Below, in pieces: positions 51,736-59,844 of a DNA stretch of 64,000 nucleotides; position 1 is the stretch's first letter, and each line of letters begins with the position of its first letter. The notes beneath the pieces were generated by a model. It had not been told where the DNA came from. It worked only from the letters and a program-made list of their open reading frames with translations, and made no database searches. Origin of the DNA: Nocardia exalbida NBRC 100660 (GTDB lineage: Bacteria > Actinomycetota > Actinomycetes > Mycobacteriales > Mycobacteriaceae); NCBI RefSeq assembly GCF_000308575.1, contig NZ_BAFZ01000119.1, positions 1 through 64,000 of the forward strand, written 5' to 3'. Made by a program: the position numbers and the translations under genes.

Positions 51736-52586
51736 CCGAGACGACGCACGAACCGAAGCTCGGCGGCAACGCGGGAATGTCCAGCGAGTACCTGGAAATC
51801 CGTGGCCTGTCGGTGAGTTTCGACGGATTCAAGGCCGTCACCGATGTCGATCTGACGGTGTTGCAGGGCGATCTGCGCTTCCTCATCGGTCCCAACGGCG
51901 CGGGCAAGACGACCCTCATCGACGCGATCACCGGTCTGGTCCCGGCGACCGGGTCGGCGCAGAAGACCGGCGTGGAATTGCTCGGCAAGAAGGTGCACCG
52001 GATCGCCCGGCTCGGCGTCGGAAGGACGTTCCAGACCGCGAGCGTGTTCGAGCAGCTCAGCGTGCTGCAAAATCTCGACATCGCCGCGGGTGCGGGCCGT
52101 TCGGCGCTCACCATGCTGCGCCGCCGCAAATCGGTGCTCCCCGTAATCGAGGAGGCGCTGGAGACCACCGGTCTCACCGGCCTGCGCGACAAGCCCGCCG
52201 GGGTACTCGCGCACGGGCAGAAGCAATGGCTCGAGATCGGCATGCTCCTGGTGCAGAACGCGTCGGTGCTGCTGCTGGACGAGCCGGTGGCCGGCATGAG
52301 CGCCGAGGAACGCGAGGAGACCGGAAACCTGTTGCGCCGCATCGGCGGCGACCGGGTGGTCGTGGTGGTCGAGCACGACATGGATTTCATGCGCGCCTTC
52401 GCCACCTCGGTCACCGTTCTCGCGGGCGGCAAGGTGCTCAGCGAGGGGACCGTCGAACAGGTGCAGGCGGACCCGAAGGTCCAGGAGGTCTACCTCGGCA
52501 CCGCCGCGGCCGTCGGCACCGAACTGGAGGACGCCTCGACCGCGCCGAGCCCGGAGTCACCCCGGAAAGGGGACAGCGATGCTTGA
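51732..52586 (+). CDS. urtD: Urea ABC transporter ATPase UrtD
   Basis: A 284-residue LivG-type ATPase. Walker A is GPNGAGKTTLIDAI and Walker B is LLLDEPVAGMS. The signature reads LAHGQKQWLEIG in place of LSGGQ, which is normal for UrtD. It starts at the ATG overlapping the urtC stop and ends eight bases inside urtE. Confidence 0.95.
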   Translation: MTETTHEPKLGGNAGMSSEYLEIRGLSVSFDGFKAVTDVDLTVLQGDLRFLIGPNGAGKTTLIDAITGLVPATGSAQKTGVELLGKKVHRIARLGVGRTFQTASVFEQLSVLQNLDIAAGAGRSALTMLRRRKSVLPVIEEALETTGLTGLRDKPAGVLAHGQKQWLEIGMLLVQNASVLLLDEPVAGMSAEEREETGNLLRRIGGDRVVVVVEHDMDFMRAFATSVTVLAGGKVLSEGTVEQVQADPKVQEVYLGTAAAVGTELEDASTAPSPESPRKGDSDA

Positions 52587-53271
52587 ACTCACCGATATCC
52601 ACTCCGGCTACGGCCGCACCGAAGTCATCCACGGCGTCTCGGTGACCGTCCCGGACGACAGCGTGGTCGCCGTCATGGGGCACAACGGCGCGGGGAAGAC
52701 CACGCTGCTGCGTACGGCCGTCGGCCTGATCGGCACGAAGTCGGGCCGGATCGAATTCGACGGGGAGGCCATCACCAAACTGTCGCCCTCGCGGCGGGTG
52801 CGTCGCGGGATAGCGTACGTGCCGCAGGGACAGCAGAGTTTCCCGCAACTGACCACCGCGGAGAATCTGCAGGTGGTCGCGGACGGCCGTAAACGCGGCA
52901 AGGCGCTGATCGACGAATCGCTCGATCTGTTCCCCGCGCTGCGCGAACTGCTCGCACGGAAGGCGGGCCTGCTGTCCGGCGGCCAGCGCCAGCAACTGGC
53001 CATCGCGCGGGCGCTGATCACCGAACCGAAGCTGCTCATCCTGGACGAGCCGACCGAGGGTATCCAGCCGTCGGTGGTCGCCGAGATCGAGCGCACCATC
53101 ATCGATCTCACCCGCCGGGGCGGACTGAGCGTGCTGCTGGTCGAACAGCACATCGGCTTCGCGTTGCAGGCGGCGCAGCGCTACTACGTGCTGCGGTCCG
53201 GCCGGGTGACCTCCACGGGCGCGGGTGGCGCCGGCGCCGAGAGCGAAGTCCGCTCGGCGATGGCGATCTGA
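52579..53271 (+). CDS. urtE: Urea ABC transporter ATPase UrtE
   Basis: A 230-residue LivF-type ATPase pairing with UrtD. Walker A is GHNGAGKTTLLRTA, the signature LLSGGQRQQLAIARAL and Walker B LLILDEPTEGIQPSVV. Last transporter gene, followed after eight bases by a GntR regulator. Confidence 0.96.
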   Translation: MLELTDIHSGYGRTEVIHGVSVTVPDDSVVAVMGHNGAGKTTLLRTAVGLIGTKSGRIEFDGEAITKLSPSRRVRRGIAYVPQGQQSFPQLTTAENLQVVADGRKRGKALIDESLDLFPALRELLARKAGLLSGGQRQQLAIARALITEPKLLILDEPTEGIQPSVVAEIERTIIDLTRRGGLSVLLVEQHIGFALQAAQRYYVLRSGRVTSTGAGGAGAESEVRSAMAI

Positions 53272-53279
53272 GCGCCGCC

Positions 53280-53981
53280 ATGACCCGCGGCAGGGGTCGG
53301 ATTCCGTTGCGCGAGCAGGTGTACGACTCGTTACGGCGGGATCTGGCCACCGGAGCGATCGTGCCGACCGAACGGCTCGGCGAGGAACGCCTCGCCGAGG
53401 CCTACGGGGTGTCCCGCACCCCGGTGCGCGAGGCGCTGGCCCGGTTGCAGGCCGACGGCCTGGTCGAGCGGCTCGCCGACGGCCTCTACCCGTACCGGCC
53501 CCGGCTCGACGAACTCGATCACCTCTACGAGTTGCGGCTGGTGCTGGAAGCCAGGGGGATGCAACGCGTGCGGGCGCCCGGTGAGGCGCCCGCGCACGAT
53601 CTGGATCTCGTGCGCGCGGAACTCGACGCCTGGCGCGCGCTGCGCGACGACCCACCCGAACCGGGACCGGCGCTGGTGGCCGCCGACGAACGCTTCCACA
53701 CCACCTTGCTCGCCGCCGCGGGCAACGCCGCACTCGCCGAGGCGCTCACCGCCGTGCACATCCGGGTGCGTCCGGTGCGCACGCTGGACATGCCGACTCC
53801 GGAGCGGATCGCCACCATGACCGCCGAGCACATCGCGGTCGCCGAACTCCTGGTGTCGGGCGCGGTGGACGCGGCGGCGCAGACCCTCACCGCCCATATC
53901 GACACCTCCCGGACGCATGTACTGGCCCGCGCGCAACACGCGCTGCGCCTGACCAAACTGGGCCGCGCCGTGCGGGATTGA
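53280..53981 (+). CDS. GntR-family regulator (FCD type)
   Basis: A 233-residue regulator. The winged HTH (residues ~8-70) has LREQVYDSLRRDLATGAIVPTERLGEERLAEAYGVSRTPVREAL. The FCD ligand domain follows, with LYELRLVLEARGM and the metal-binding-like ADERFHTTLLAAAGN. Position directly behind urtE suggests a role in urea or nitrogen-compound use, but no ligand is evident. Confidence 0.88.
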   Translation: MTRGRGRIPLREQVYDSLRRDLATGAIVPTERLGEERLAEAYGVSRTPVREALARLQADGLVERLADGLYPYRPRLDELDHLYELRLVLEARGMQRVRAPGEAPAHDLDLVRAELDAWRALRDDPPEPGPALVAADERFHTTLLAAAGNAALAEALTAVHIRVRPVRTLDMPTPERIATMTAEHIAVAELLVSGAVDAAAQTLTAHIDTSRTHVLARAQHALRLTKLGRAVRD

Positions 53982-53985
53982 GCGA

Positions 53986-54858
53986 TCAGCAGTTCTGCTG
54001 GAAGGGGAAACATTCGGTGGGCCGGTGCGGCGGCGGTGACGGGGTGGTAGTCGTCGTACCGGTCGCCGGAATCGGTTGCGCCGAGTCGTGCGCCAGCGCG
54101 GTGGCGATCACGCCGAGCACGAACAGGACCCCGACCACGGCGATCACGACGACCGACCAGCCCGCGTAGGCCTGGCTCTTCGTCGCGGCGCCGGGCTTCG
54201 GCTCGACTCGCGGCTTCGGTGTGCGCGGAATGGTCGTGACCGGCTCCGGCGCGTTCTCCTCGAAGCCCGCCTCGAGCAGTTCCGCGCGGGTCGGGGCGAT
54301 CTCCGCCAGTCCGAGCGCGCCGCACGCGCCGATCACCCGGTCCGCGGTCCAGTCGCGCGGTCCCGCGGAGAATCCCTCCAGGTAGATGCGCAACTCGGTC
54401 GCGTCGGTGACATTGCCGACCACCACGTCCAACCCCGGGCGCAGGTTCGTGCGCGCCGGACGCACCACGGCACCGCGGAACGGGACGAGCACCACGGCGC
54501 CGCTGATGTGCCCCGGATCCTGCAACGCCCGCTGGAGCATGTGCTTGACCGCGTAGATGCCGTGTTCCACGCGCTCGGCGGGGCTCCCGGATTCCGGGTC
54601 GTCCAATTCCACCGGCGCGTCGCTGATCTTCCACGGCCCTTCGGCCGGTGTGCTCAGAATGCCGCTCTGCCTGCGCTGGAATCCGTGCACCTCCAGCACG
54701 GTCAGGCCCCGCGGGGTGCACACCACCGCGTCGACGCGCCGGTTGTCCGCCTCGAGATCGATCACGGCGAAACCGGTGGTCGGATACGACCGCAGGCACG
54801 CGACGAATTCCCGCTCGGCGCCGGAAAGCTCCGCTCCGGGCCTGATCCTCACCAGCAT
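53986..54858 (-). CDS. NERD-domain membrane protein
   Basis: A 290-residue protein. The N-terminal nuclease-related (NERD) region has GAELSGAEREFVACLRSY, FAVIDLEADNRRVDAVVCTPRGLTVLEV, and EHGIYAVKHMLQRAL. A Pro-rich linker leads to one membrane helix (SVVVIAVVGVLFVLGVIATAL) and a Thr/Pro tail outside. NERD proteins are poorly understood; a role in DNA processing is only suggested by the fold. The ATG at 54856-54858 has AGGGGAAC upstream. Confidence 0.82.
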   Translation of the reverse strand: MLVRIRPGAELSGAEREFVACLRSYPTTGFAVIDLEADNRRVDAVVCTPRGLTVLEVHGFQRRQSGILSTPAEGPWKISDAPVELDDPESGSPAERVEHGIYAVKHMLQRALQDPGHISGAVVLVPFRGAVVRPARTNLRPGLDVVVGNVTDATELRIYLEGFSAGPRDWTADRVIGACGALGLAEIAPTRAELLEAGFEENAPEPVTTIPRTPKPRVEPKPGAATKSQAYAGWSVVVIAVVGVLFVLGVIATALAHDSAQPIPATGTTTTTPSPPPHRPTECFPFQQNC

Positions 54859-55073
54859 CTGTTCCCCTGCCGACCTGTTGTCCACACCTGACGCCGCGCC
54901 AACTCACTGCGACCGCGGTGACCCGCACCGGTACTGATGATGACGGGGTACCCGGCCGAAAACCACTCCGAAAGCAAAAGAATGGCGGGCGCCGCGCGGG
55001 ATACTGCCGAGTAGGCTCTTTCTCGGCCGGCACCGACGCCGGCCGCACAGACCACGCGGAGGTGGCAACCACG

Positions 55074-55619
55074 ATGGTTTCAGCGCTGCAACCACGCATC
55101 TCGCCCGGACGGCTGCGGGAACTCGGGCCGCTCAACTGGGTTGTCTGGCAGGTGCTTTCCCGCGCCGCGGGCACCGGGGACGCCCACTTGTTCAGCACCC
55201 TCGGCCGCACCCGCGGACTGTTCCGCGGCTGGCTGCACTACTCGGGCAAACTCATGCCGGGCGGGCGGCTACCGCGCCACGAGTCGGAACTGGTGATCAT
55301 CCGGGTCGCGCATCTGCGCGGCTGCGACTACGAAATGGACCATCACATCCGGCTCGGTCGCCGCGCGGGGGTTACCACCGAAATCCTCGAGCGGCTGCGC
55401 AAGGGTCCCGAAGCGGCAGGGTGGTCGGACAAGCACCGCGCGCTGCTGGCCGCGGTGGACCAGCTGGTCGAGACGCGCGACCTCGACGACGACACCTGGG
55501 CCGAGCTGGCGAAGCACTACGACGAGCGCAGCCTCATCGAAATCGTGCTGCTGATCAACCAATACGACGGATTGGCCGCGACGATCACCGCCCTGCGCAT
55601 CCAGCGCGACGGCGTCTAG
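55074..55619 (+). CDS. AhpD-like / carboxymuconolactone decarboxylase-family protein (Rv0464c-like)
   Basis: A 181-residue alpha-helical protein with the CMD core ESELVIIRVAHLRGCDYEMDHHIRLGRRAGVT. Only one cysteine is present where AhpD peroxidases have CxxC, so a peroxidase activity is unlikely. In M. tuberculosis the homologue Rv0464c lies between lpdC and ramB; here it keeps the same order and orientation at a distance. Its TAG overlaps the stop of the convergent TetR gene (CTAG). Confidence 0.88.
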   Translation: MVSALQPRISPGRLRELGPLNWVVWQVLSRAAGTGDAHLFSTLGRTRGLFRGWLHYSGKLMPGGRLPRHESELVIIRVAHLRGCDYEMDHHIRLGRRAGVTTEILERLRKGPEAAGWSDKHRALLAAVDQLVETRDLDDDTWAELAKHYDERSLIEIVLLINQYDGLAATITALRIQRDGV

Positions 55620-56398
55620 ACCTCCGCGGACGGCCCCTCGATGCGGCGTGCCAAGCCGTCGAGCACCAGCGTCAGCCCGAACTCGTAGGCGTGGTCGGCG
55701 CTGTAGGCGGCGTCGTGTGCCTGGCCCGCGGCCGTGCCGACACGGGCGGCGAGCGGGTAACGCTCCGCGTCGAACACCTGCGCCAGCACGGGCGCGGCCC
55801 GTTCCCACCACTGCCCGTCCGACAGCGCGCTGTCCGCCGCCGCCCGCGCGCTGTCGATGGCGATACGGGCGACGGAGGTGACGAACCCGAGCACGAACGT
55901 GAGCGCGGCGTCCATCGCGACGTCGTCGAGTCCGAGATCCGCGAAGGCCTCCAGCTCGTGGTCGTACTTGGCGGCGAGGCCGGGCCCGAGTGGCGGCCGG
56001 GTGGTCGGCAGGTACGCCACCCAGGGATGGCGGGCCAGCATGGCGCGGTTCTCGGCCGCGATCCTGACGACCCGCTCGCGCCAGGGCAGACCGGTGAGAT
56101 CCGCGCGATCCATCCGCGCGTACACCGTGTCCAGCATCAAGTCGATCAGCTCGGCTTTGCCCGGCACATACGTGTAGGTGGCCATGGGGGTCAGGCCGAG
56201 CCGGTTGGCGACCGCGCGCATCGTGAGCGCTCCGATCCCCTCCGCATCGGCGATCTCGATCGCGGCGGCGATCACCGCCTCGACGCTGCTGCGCTGCTTC
56301 GGGCCCCGGCCCGCGCCCGGCTCCGGCGGAATCCGCCACAGCAGCTCCAGCGTGCGAACCGGGTCGCCCGCGCCGCTGCGTTCCTTCGGCTGTCCCAC
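55616..56398 (-). CDS. TetR-family regulator (TetR_C type)
   Basis: A 260-residue regulator with a 35-residue lead. The HTH is AAIEIADAEGIGALTMRAVANRLGLTPMATYTYV, followed by a large ligand domain of the TetR/ActII type. It is divergent from the VOC gene across a palindrome (56482-56496) and is likely its repressor. Confidence 0.9.
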   Translation of the reverse strand: MGQPKERSGAGDPVRTLELLWRIPPEPGAGRGPKQRSSVEAVIAAAIEIADAEGIGALTMRAVANRLGLTPMATYTYVPGKAELIDLMLDTVYARMDRADLTGLPWRERVVRIAAENRAMLARHPWVAYLPTTRPPLGPGLAAKYDHELEAFADLGLDDVAMDAALTFVLGFVTSVARIAIDSARAAADSALSDGQWWERAAPVLAQVFDAERYPLAARVGTAAGQAHDAAYSADHAYEFGLTLVLDGLARRIEGPSAEV

Positions 56399-56481
56399 CG
56401 CTGCCTCCTCGACCGCCTCGAACCACCGATGGTATCGGTGTGACTCAGGTCATAGTGTGCGCCGCCCCAAAATGCTCTACA

Positions 56482-56496
56482 AAGTACAGTGTACTT
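56482..56496. promoter_or_regulatory. Palindromic operator between tetR and VOC genes
   Basis: AAGTAC (56482-56487) and GTACTT (56491-56496) form a perfect inverted repeat with a three-base spacer, followed by another AGTAC. It lies in an AT-rich patch 30-45 bases before the VOC ATG. Confidence 0.55.
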
Positions 56497-56526
56497 AGTA
56501 CAGATTTCCGACGCCGAGGAGAGTTC

Positions 56527-56904
56527 ATGAACATCACCGCTTCCGCCGTCTCACTCAACGTCCCCGACCCGGCCGCCTCGGCGAAATTCCTCATCGACCA
56601 CCTCGGCTTCGAGGAGAAGATGGCGGCCGACGGGTTCGTCTCCCTCGCCCGCGACGACGCCGGCCTGAACGTCATCTACTTGCGCACCGGGCTGGCGAGT
56701 TTCAAACCGAAGAGCAAGGCCGGCAGTGCGGGCGACGGGCTGCTCGTCGCCTTCGTGGTCGACGACATCGACGCCGAATACGCCCGGTTGCAGGACGAGG
56801 GGGTGCCGATCGTGACGCCCATCGAAACCGAGGAGTGGGGCGAGCGGTACTTCCAGATGAGCGATCCGAACGGGATCATCATCCAGCTGGTGCAGTGGGT
56901 GTAG
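56527..56904 (+). CDS. VOC-family (glyoxalase/bleomycin resistance-like) protein
   Basis: A 125-residue single-module VOC protein with a paired beta-alpha-beta fold: ASAVSLNVPDPAASAKFLIDHLGFEE in the first half and FQMSDPNGIIIQLVQWV at the end. Members bind metals for isomerase or dioxygenase reactions or sequester drugs. GAGGAGAG lies before the ATG. The TetR gene is divergent. Confidence 0.9.
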   Translation: MNITASAVSLNVPDPAASAKFLIDHLGFEEKMAADGFVSLARDDAGLNVIYLRTGLASFKPKSKAGSAGDGLLVAFVVDDIDAEYARLQDEGVPIVTPIETEEWGERYFQMSDPNGIIIQLVQWV

Positions 56905-57107
56905 CAGTCGAGCTTCGCTGGAACCGGCCGCCGGGCCGGACGTTGCGGCATGGAAACAGGCCGCCGCATCCGGCCCTTCGACGGGCGATATCACCCGGGA
57001 CGGCCAATTCCGATCCCGATTACCGCTACGGGGCAACTGCACCGGCTGCCCGGCCGGGTCGATTCGCCCGGAAGCGGAGTGGCGGCTCCTACGCGCAGCG
57101 ATCAGTG

Positions 57108-57956
57108 TCAGCCCAGCGCCGCACGGAAGACTTCGACAGCCCGGGTAGCCGGGCGGCCGAGCAATTTCTCCAGGTCCCCCGAGCGCACGTCGAGGATGCC
57201 GCGGGCGATGCCCGCGTCGGCGTCGGCGAGCGCCTGGGCGTAGGCCTCCGGCAACCCGGCCTGGATCAGCGCGGCGACGTAGTCCGCCTCCGGCAAGTTC
57301 TCGTAGCGCACCGGCTTACCAGCGGCTTCCGAAATCGCCTGCGCCAGTTCGGCATAGGTGAGGCTTTCGCCACCGCCGAGTTCGTATACCCGGCCCGCGT
57401 GGCCATCGGTGGTGAGCACCCGGGCGGCCGCTTCGGCGTAGTCGGCACGCGCCGCGCCCGCCACGCGCCCCTCGCCCGCGGCGCCGTGCAGCACGCCCGA
57501 CTCCACCGCGTGCGCGAGACCGCCCACGTAGTTCTCCCAATACCAGCCGTTGCGCAGCAAGACGTGCGGCACGGCCGATTCGGCGAGCACCGCCTCGGTG
57601 CCCTTGTGTTCTTGCGCGAGGATCAGCGGGTTGTCGGTGGCGCCCGGAATGCTCGTGTAGGCGAGCAGTTCCACGCCTGCACGTTCGGCCGCGCGAATGA
57701 CATTGGTGTGCTGCGCCACTCGCGCGCCGAACTCGTTGCCCGAGATGAGCAGCACCCGGTCGACGCCGTCGAGGGCGCGCTCCAGCGCGGCCGGGTCCTC
57801 GTAGGCGGCCTCGCGGACGTCCACGCCGCGTTCGGCCAGATCGGCGACCTTCCCCGGATCACGCACGATCGCGACGGGAGTCGATCCCGCGCGCGACAAC
57901 TCCTCCACCACGAGTCGGCCCAGCTGCCCGCTCGCTCCGGTTACGGCGATGGTCAT
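57108..57956 (-). CDS. NAD(P)H:quinone oxidoreductase-like NmrA-family protein (QorB-like)
   Basis: A 282-residue atypical short-chain dehydrogenase. The cofactor motif is VTGASGQLGRLVVEEL. Further QorB-like segments are VLLISGNEFGARVAQHTNVI, LRNGWYWENY and ARADYAEAAARVL. Likely a NADPH-dependent quinone or aldehyde reductase or a redox sensor. It is divergent from an HxlR regulator, a pairing common to redox-responsive genes (as for qorB/qorR). Confidence 0.9.
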   Translation of the reverse strand: MTIAVTGASGQLGRLVVEELSRAGSTPVAIVRDPGKVADLAERGVDVREAAYEDPAALERALDGVDRVLLISGNEFGARVAQHTNVIRAAERAGVELLAYTSIPGATDNPLILAQEHKGTEAVLAESAVPHVLLRNGWYWENYVGGLAHAVESGVLHGAAGEGRVAGAARADYAEAAARVLTTDGHAGRVYELGGGESLTYAELAQAISEAAGKPVRYENLPEADYVAALIQAGLPEAYAQALADADAGIARGILDVRSGDLEKLLGRPATRAVEVFRAALG

Positions 57957-58054
57957 GACTACCTCCAGAATGTGTACTGATCTACATGCACTAACTATTC
58001 GTAAGTACTATGCATTCCACACCCACTGTGGTCAAGTTGGGTACGATGACGGTC

Positions 58055-58453
58055 ATGACGACCCAGCACACCGGCTCGGCCGAGGCCGACGACCCGACGC
58101 TGGAAGCCGACGTCTTCGCGCGCAACTGCACCTCACGTCCGGTCCTGCAAACCGTGGCCAGTCGCTGGGGCACCCTGGCGCTGGTCGCGCTGCGTGAAGG
58201 CCCGTACCGGTTCAGCGCACTGCGGCGACGGGTCGACGGCGTAAGCGAACGCATGTTGTCGCAGACTCTGCAAGCGCTGGAGCGCGACGGCATGGTGCAC
58301 CGCGAGGTGCAGGAGACGATTCCCCCGCGCGTCGAATACACCCTCACCGAATTGGGCGCGGAGGTGGCCGCGCACCTGGAATCGCTGATCCAGGTGCTGG
58401 AGACCAACATGCCCCGCGTACGCGAGGCGCAGGCGGCCTACCACCGCGACTGA
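58055..58453 (+). CDS. HxlR-family transcriptional regulator
   Basis: A 132-residue winged-helix regulator. NCTSRPVLQTVASRWGTLALVALREGPYRFSALRRRV contains the N-terminal Cys seen in redox-sensing HxlR (QorR-like) proteins, followed by VSERMLSQTLQALERDGMVHRE and VEYTLTELG. The start could be 58055 or 58046. It is divergent from the quinone reductase gene, its probable target. Confidence 0.88.
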   Translation: MTTQHTGSAEADDPTLEADVFARNCTSRPVLQTVASRWGTLALVALREGPYRFSALRRRVDGVSERMLSQTLQALERDGMVHREVQETIPPRVEYTLTELGAEVAAHLESLIQVLETNMPRVREAQAAYHRD

Positions 58454-58485
58454 CCGGGGAAGAGACTCCCCGCGCGGCGGGTTAC

Positions 58486-58920
58486 ATGGACATGGAACTC
58501 GCTGCCGCCGTCGATTTCGCACGCGAACATCGCAGGTCCGTGCTCACCACGATCCGCCGCAACGGCCGCCCGCAACTGTCCAACGTGCTGCACGTCATCG
58601 GCGCCGACGGCCGCATCCGCATCTCCATCACCGCCGACCGCGCGAAGTATCACAATCTCGTGCGCGATCCATGGGCGGCACTGCACGTGACCCGCGAGGA
58701 TTTCTTCGCCTACGCCGTGCTCGAAGGCACGGTGGAACTCACTCCGGTCGCCGCCGCGCCCGGCGACCCGACCGTCGACGCGCTCGTCGACTACTACCGC
58801 ACCGCCAACGGCGAGCACCCCGACTGGGACGAGTACCGCGCCGCGATGGTCACCGACCGCCGCGCCTTGGTCCTGTTCACCCCCACCAACGCCTACGGCA
58901 TGCTCCCGGCCGCCGGCTAG
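58486..58920 (+). CDS. PPOX-class F420/FMN-binding protein
   Basis: A 144-residue split-barrel flavoprotein-like protein: FAREHRRSVLTTIRRNGRPQLSNVLHVI, RISITADRAKYHNLVRDPWAALHV and YRAAMVTDRRALVLFTPT are typical of F420-dependent PPOX-class oxidoreductases. The substrate is unknown. 32 bases after the HxlR gene, so possibly co-transcribed. The start is 58486 or 58492. Confidence 0.87.
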   Translation: MDMELAAAVDFAREHRRSVLTTIRRNGRPQLSNVLHVIGADGRIRISITADRAKYHNLVRDPWAALHVTREDFFAYAVLEGTVELTPVAAAPGDPTVDALVDYYRTANGEHPDWDEYRAAMVTDRRALVLFTPTNAYGMLPAAG

Positions 58921-59009
58921 CGGACCGGCCGAGGTCCGCGGCGGCTACGACCGAGTGGCGGGCGCTGCGACTCCGATCCACCGCTGGACCGGCGCGGAGC
59001 ACGGCCGAA

Positions 59010-59717
59010 TCAGCGGGACATCAGGTCCGACACGGTGACGAATTGATAGCCCGCGGCGCGCAATTCGGTGACGATGCGAGGGATGGCGGCGAGCGACGCC
59101 TCGGCGTTCCCGTACATGACGTGCAAGAGGATGATCGAGCCGGGACGAACCTTGCCGAGCGTCTCGGCGACGATGTCGTCGGCGGTGACGCCCGCCCGGC
59201 CCGAATCGGGCTCGACGTCCCACGTCACGGTGACCCGGTCGTGCTCGGCGAGATAGTGCGGCAGCGTCCACAATTTCTTGCCGTAGGGTGGCCGGAAGGT
59301 GATCGGGCCCGTGTAACCGGTCTTCGTGATCTCGGCGTCCGTGCCCTCCACCTCGTCCCGGACCGTGCCGGGTGTGACGAACACCATCCGCCGGTGCGAA
59401 TAGGTGTGGTTGCCGATCTCGTGGCCCGCGGCTGCGATCGCCCTGCCGTGCTCCGGATGCGCGGCGAGATCACGCCCGTTCAAGTAGAACGTGGCGGGAA
59501 CTCGCGCTTCAGCAAGGACTTTCAGCACTTCGGGAGCGCGATCGGACGGCCCGTCGTCCAACGTCAGCGCGACGACCCTCGCGTCGGTGTCCACCCTGCT
59601 GACCACGTGACCGGCCAACTGGAAGGTGCGCGCTTTCATCAGGTAGAAGGTGCCCGTCCCCAGCAGCACCACCACGACGAGCACCGGCACACTTCCGATC
59701 AACCACCTGCGAAGCAT
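59010..59717 (-). CDS. Polysaccharide deacetylase (CE4, NodB fold), membrane-anchored
   Basis: A 235-residue protein. One N-terminal membrane helix (LIGSVPVLVVVVLLGTGTFYL) leads to the NodB domain with TLDDGP (catalytic Asp pair), GNHTYSHRRM (HxxxH metal site), FRPPYGKK and a late ILLHVMYG. It would deacetylate peptidoglycan or another cell-wall polymer outside the membrane. Confidence 0.92.
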   Translation of the reverse strand: MLRRWLIGSVPVLVVVVLLGTGTFYLMKARTFQLAGHVVSRVDTDARVVALTLDDGPSDRAPEVLKVLAEARVPATFYLNGRDLAAHPEHGRAIAAAGHEIGNHTYSHRRMVFVTPGTVRDEVEGTDAEITKTGYTGPITFRPPYGKKLWTLPHYLAEHDRVTVTWDVEPDSGRAGVTADDIVAETLGKVRPGSIILLHVMYGNAEASLAAIPRIVTELRAAGYQFVTVSDLMSR

Positions 59718-59800
59718 GCACGCTGTATAGCAGACCGCCCGAGCCCGCGCCGACCTCCAACGGCCCTATCGAGGCGGAAACCATTGGCCGACAAATGAAA

Positions 59801-59829
59801 AGGGCGTGCGATCTACGACCGCACGCCCT
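59801..59829 (-). terminator. Intrinsic terminator of lpd
   Basis: AGGGCGTGCG and CGCACGCCCT form a perfect 10-bp stem with a nine-base loop. On the lpd strand the stem is followed by TTTTCATTTGT. It begins 16 bases past the lpd stop. This is the only rho-independent-type terminator with a T-tract that I noticed in the window. Confidence 0.88.
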
Positions 59830-59844
59830 CTCTCCGCGACCGGA

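Noticed and set aside
57957..58054. Operator in the qorB-hxlR region
   Set aside because: GTACT/AGTAC motifs are present but too far apart and too short to call a site with confidence.
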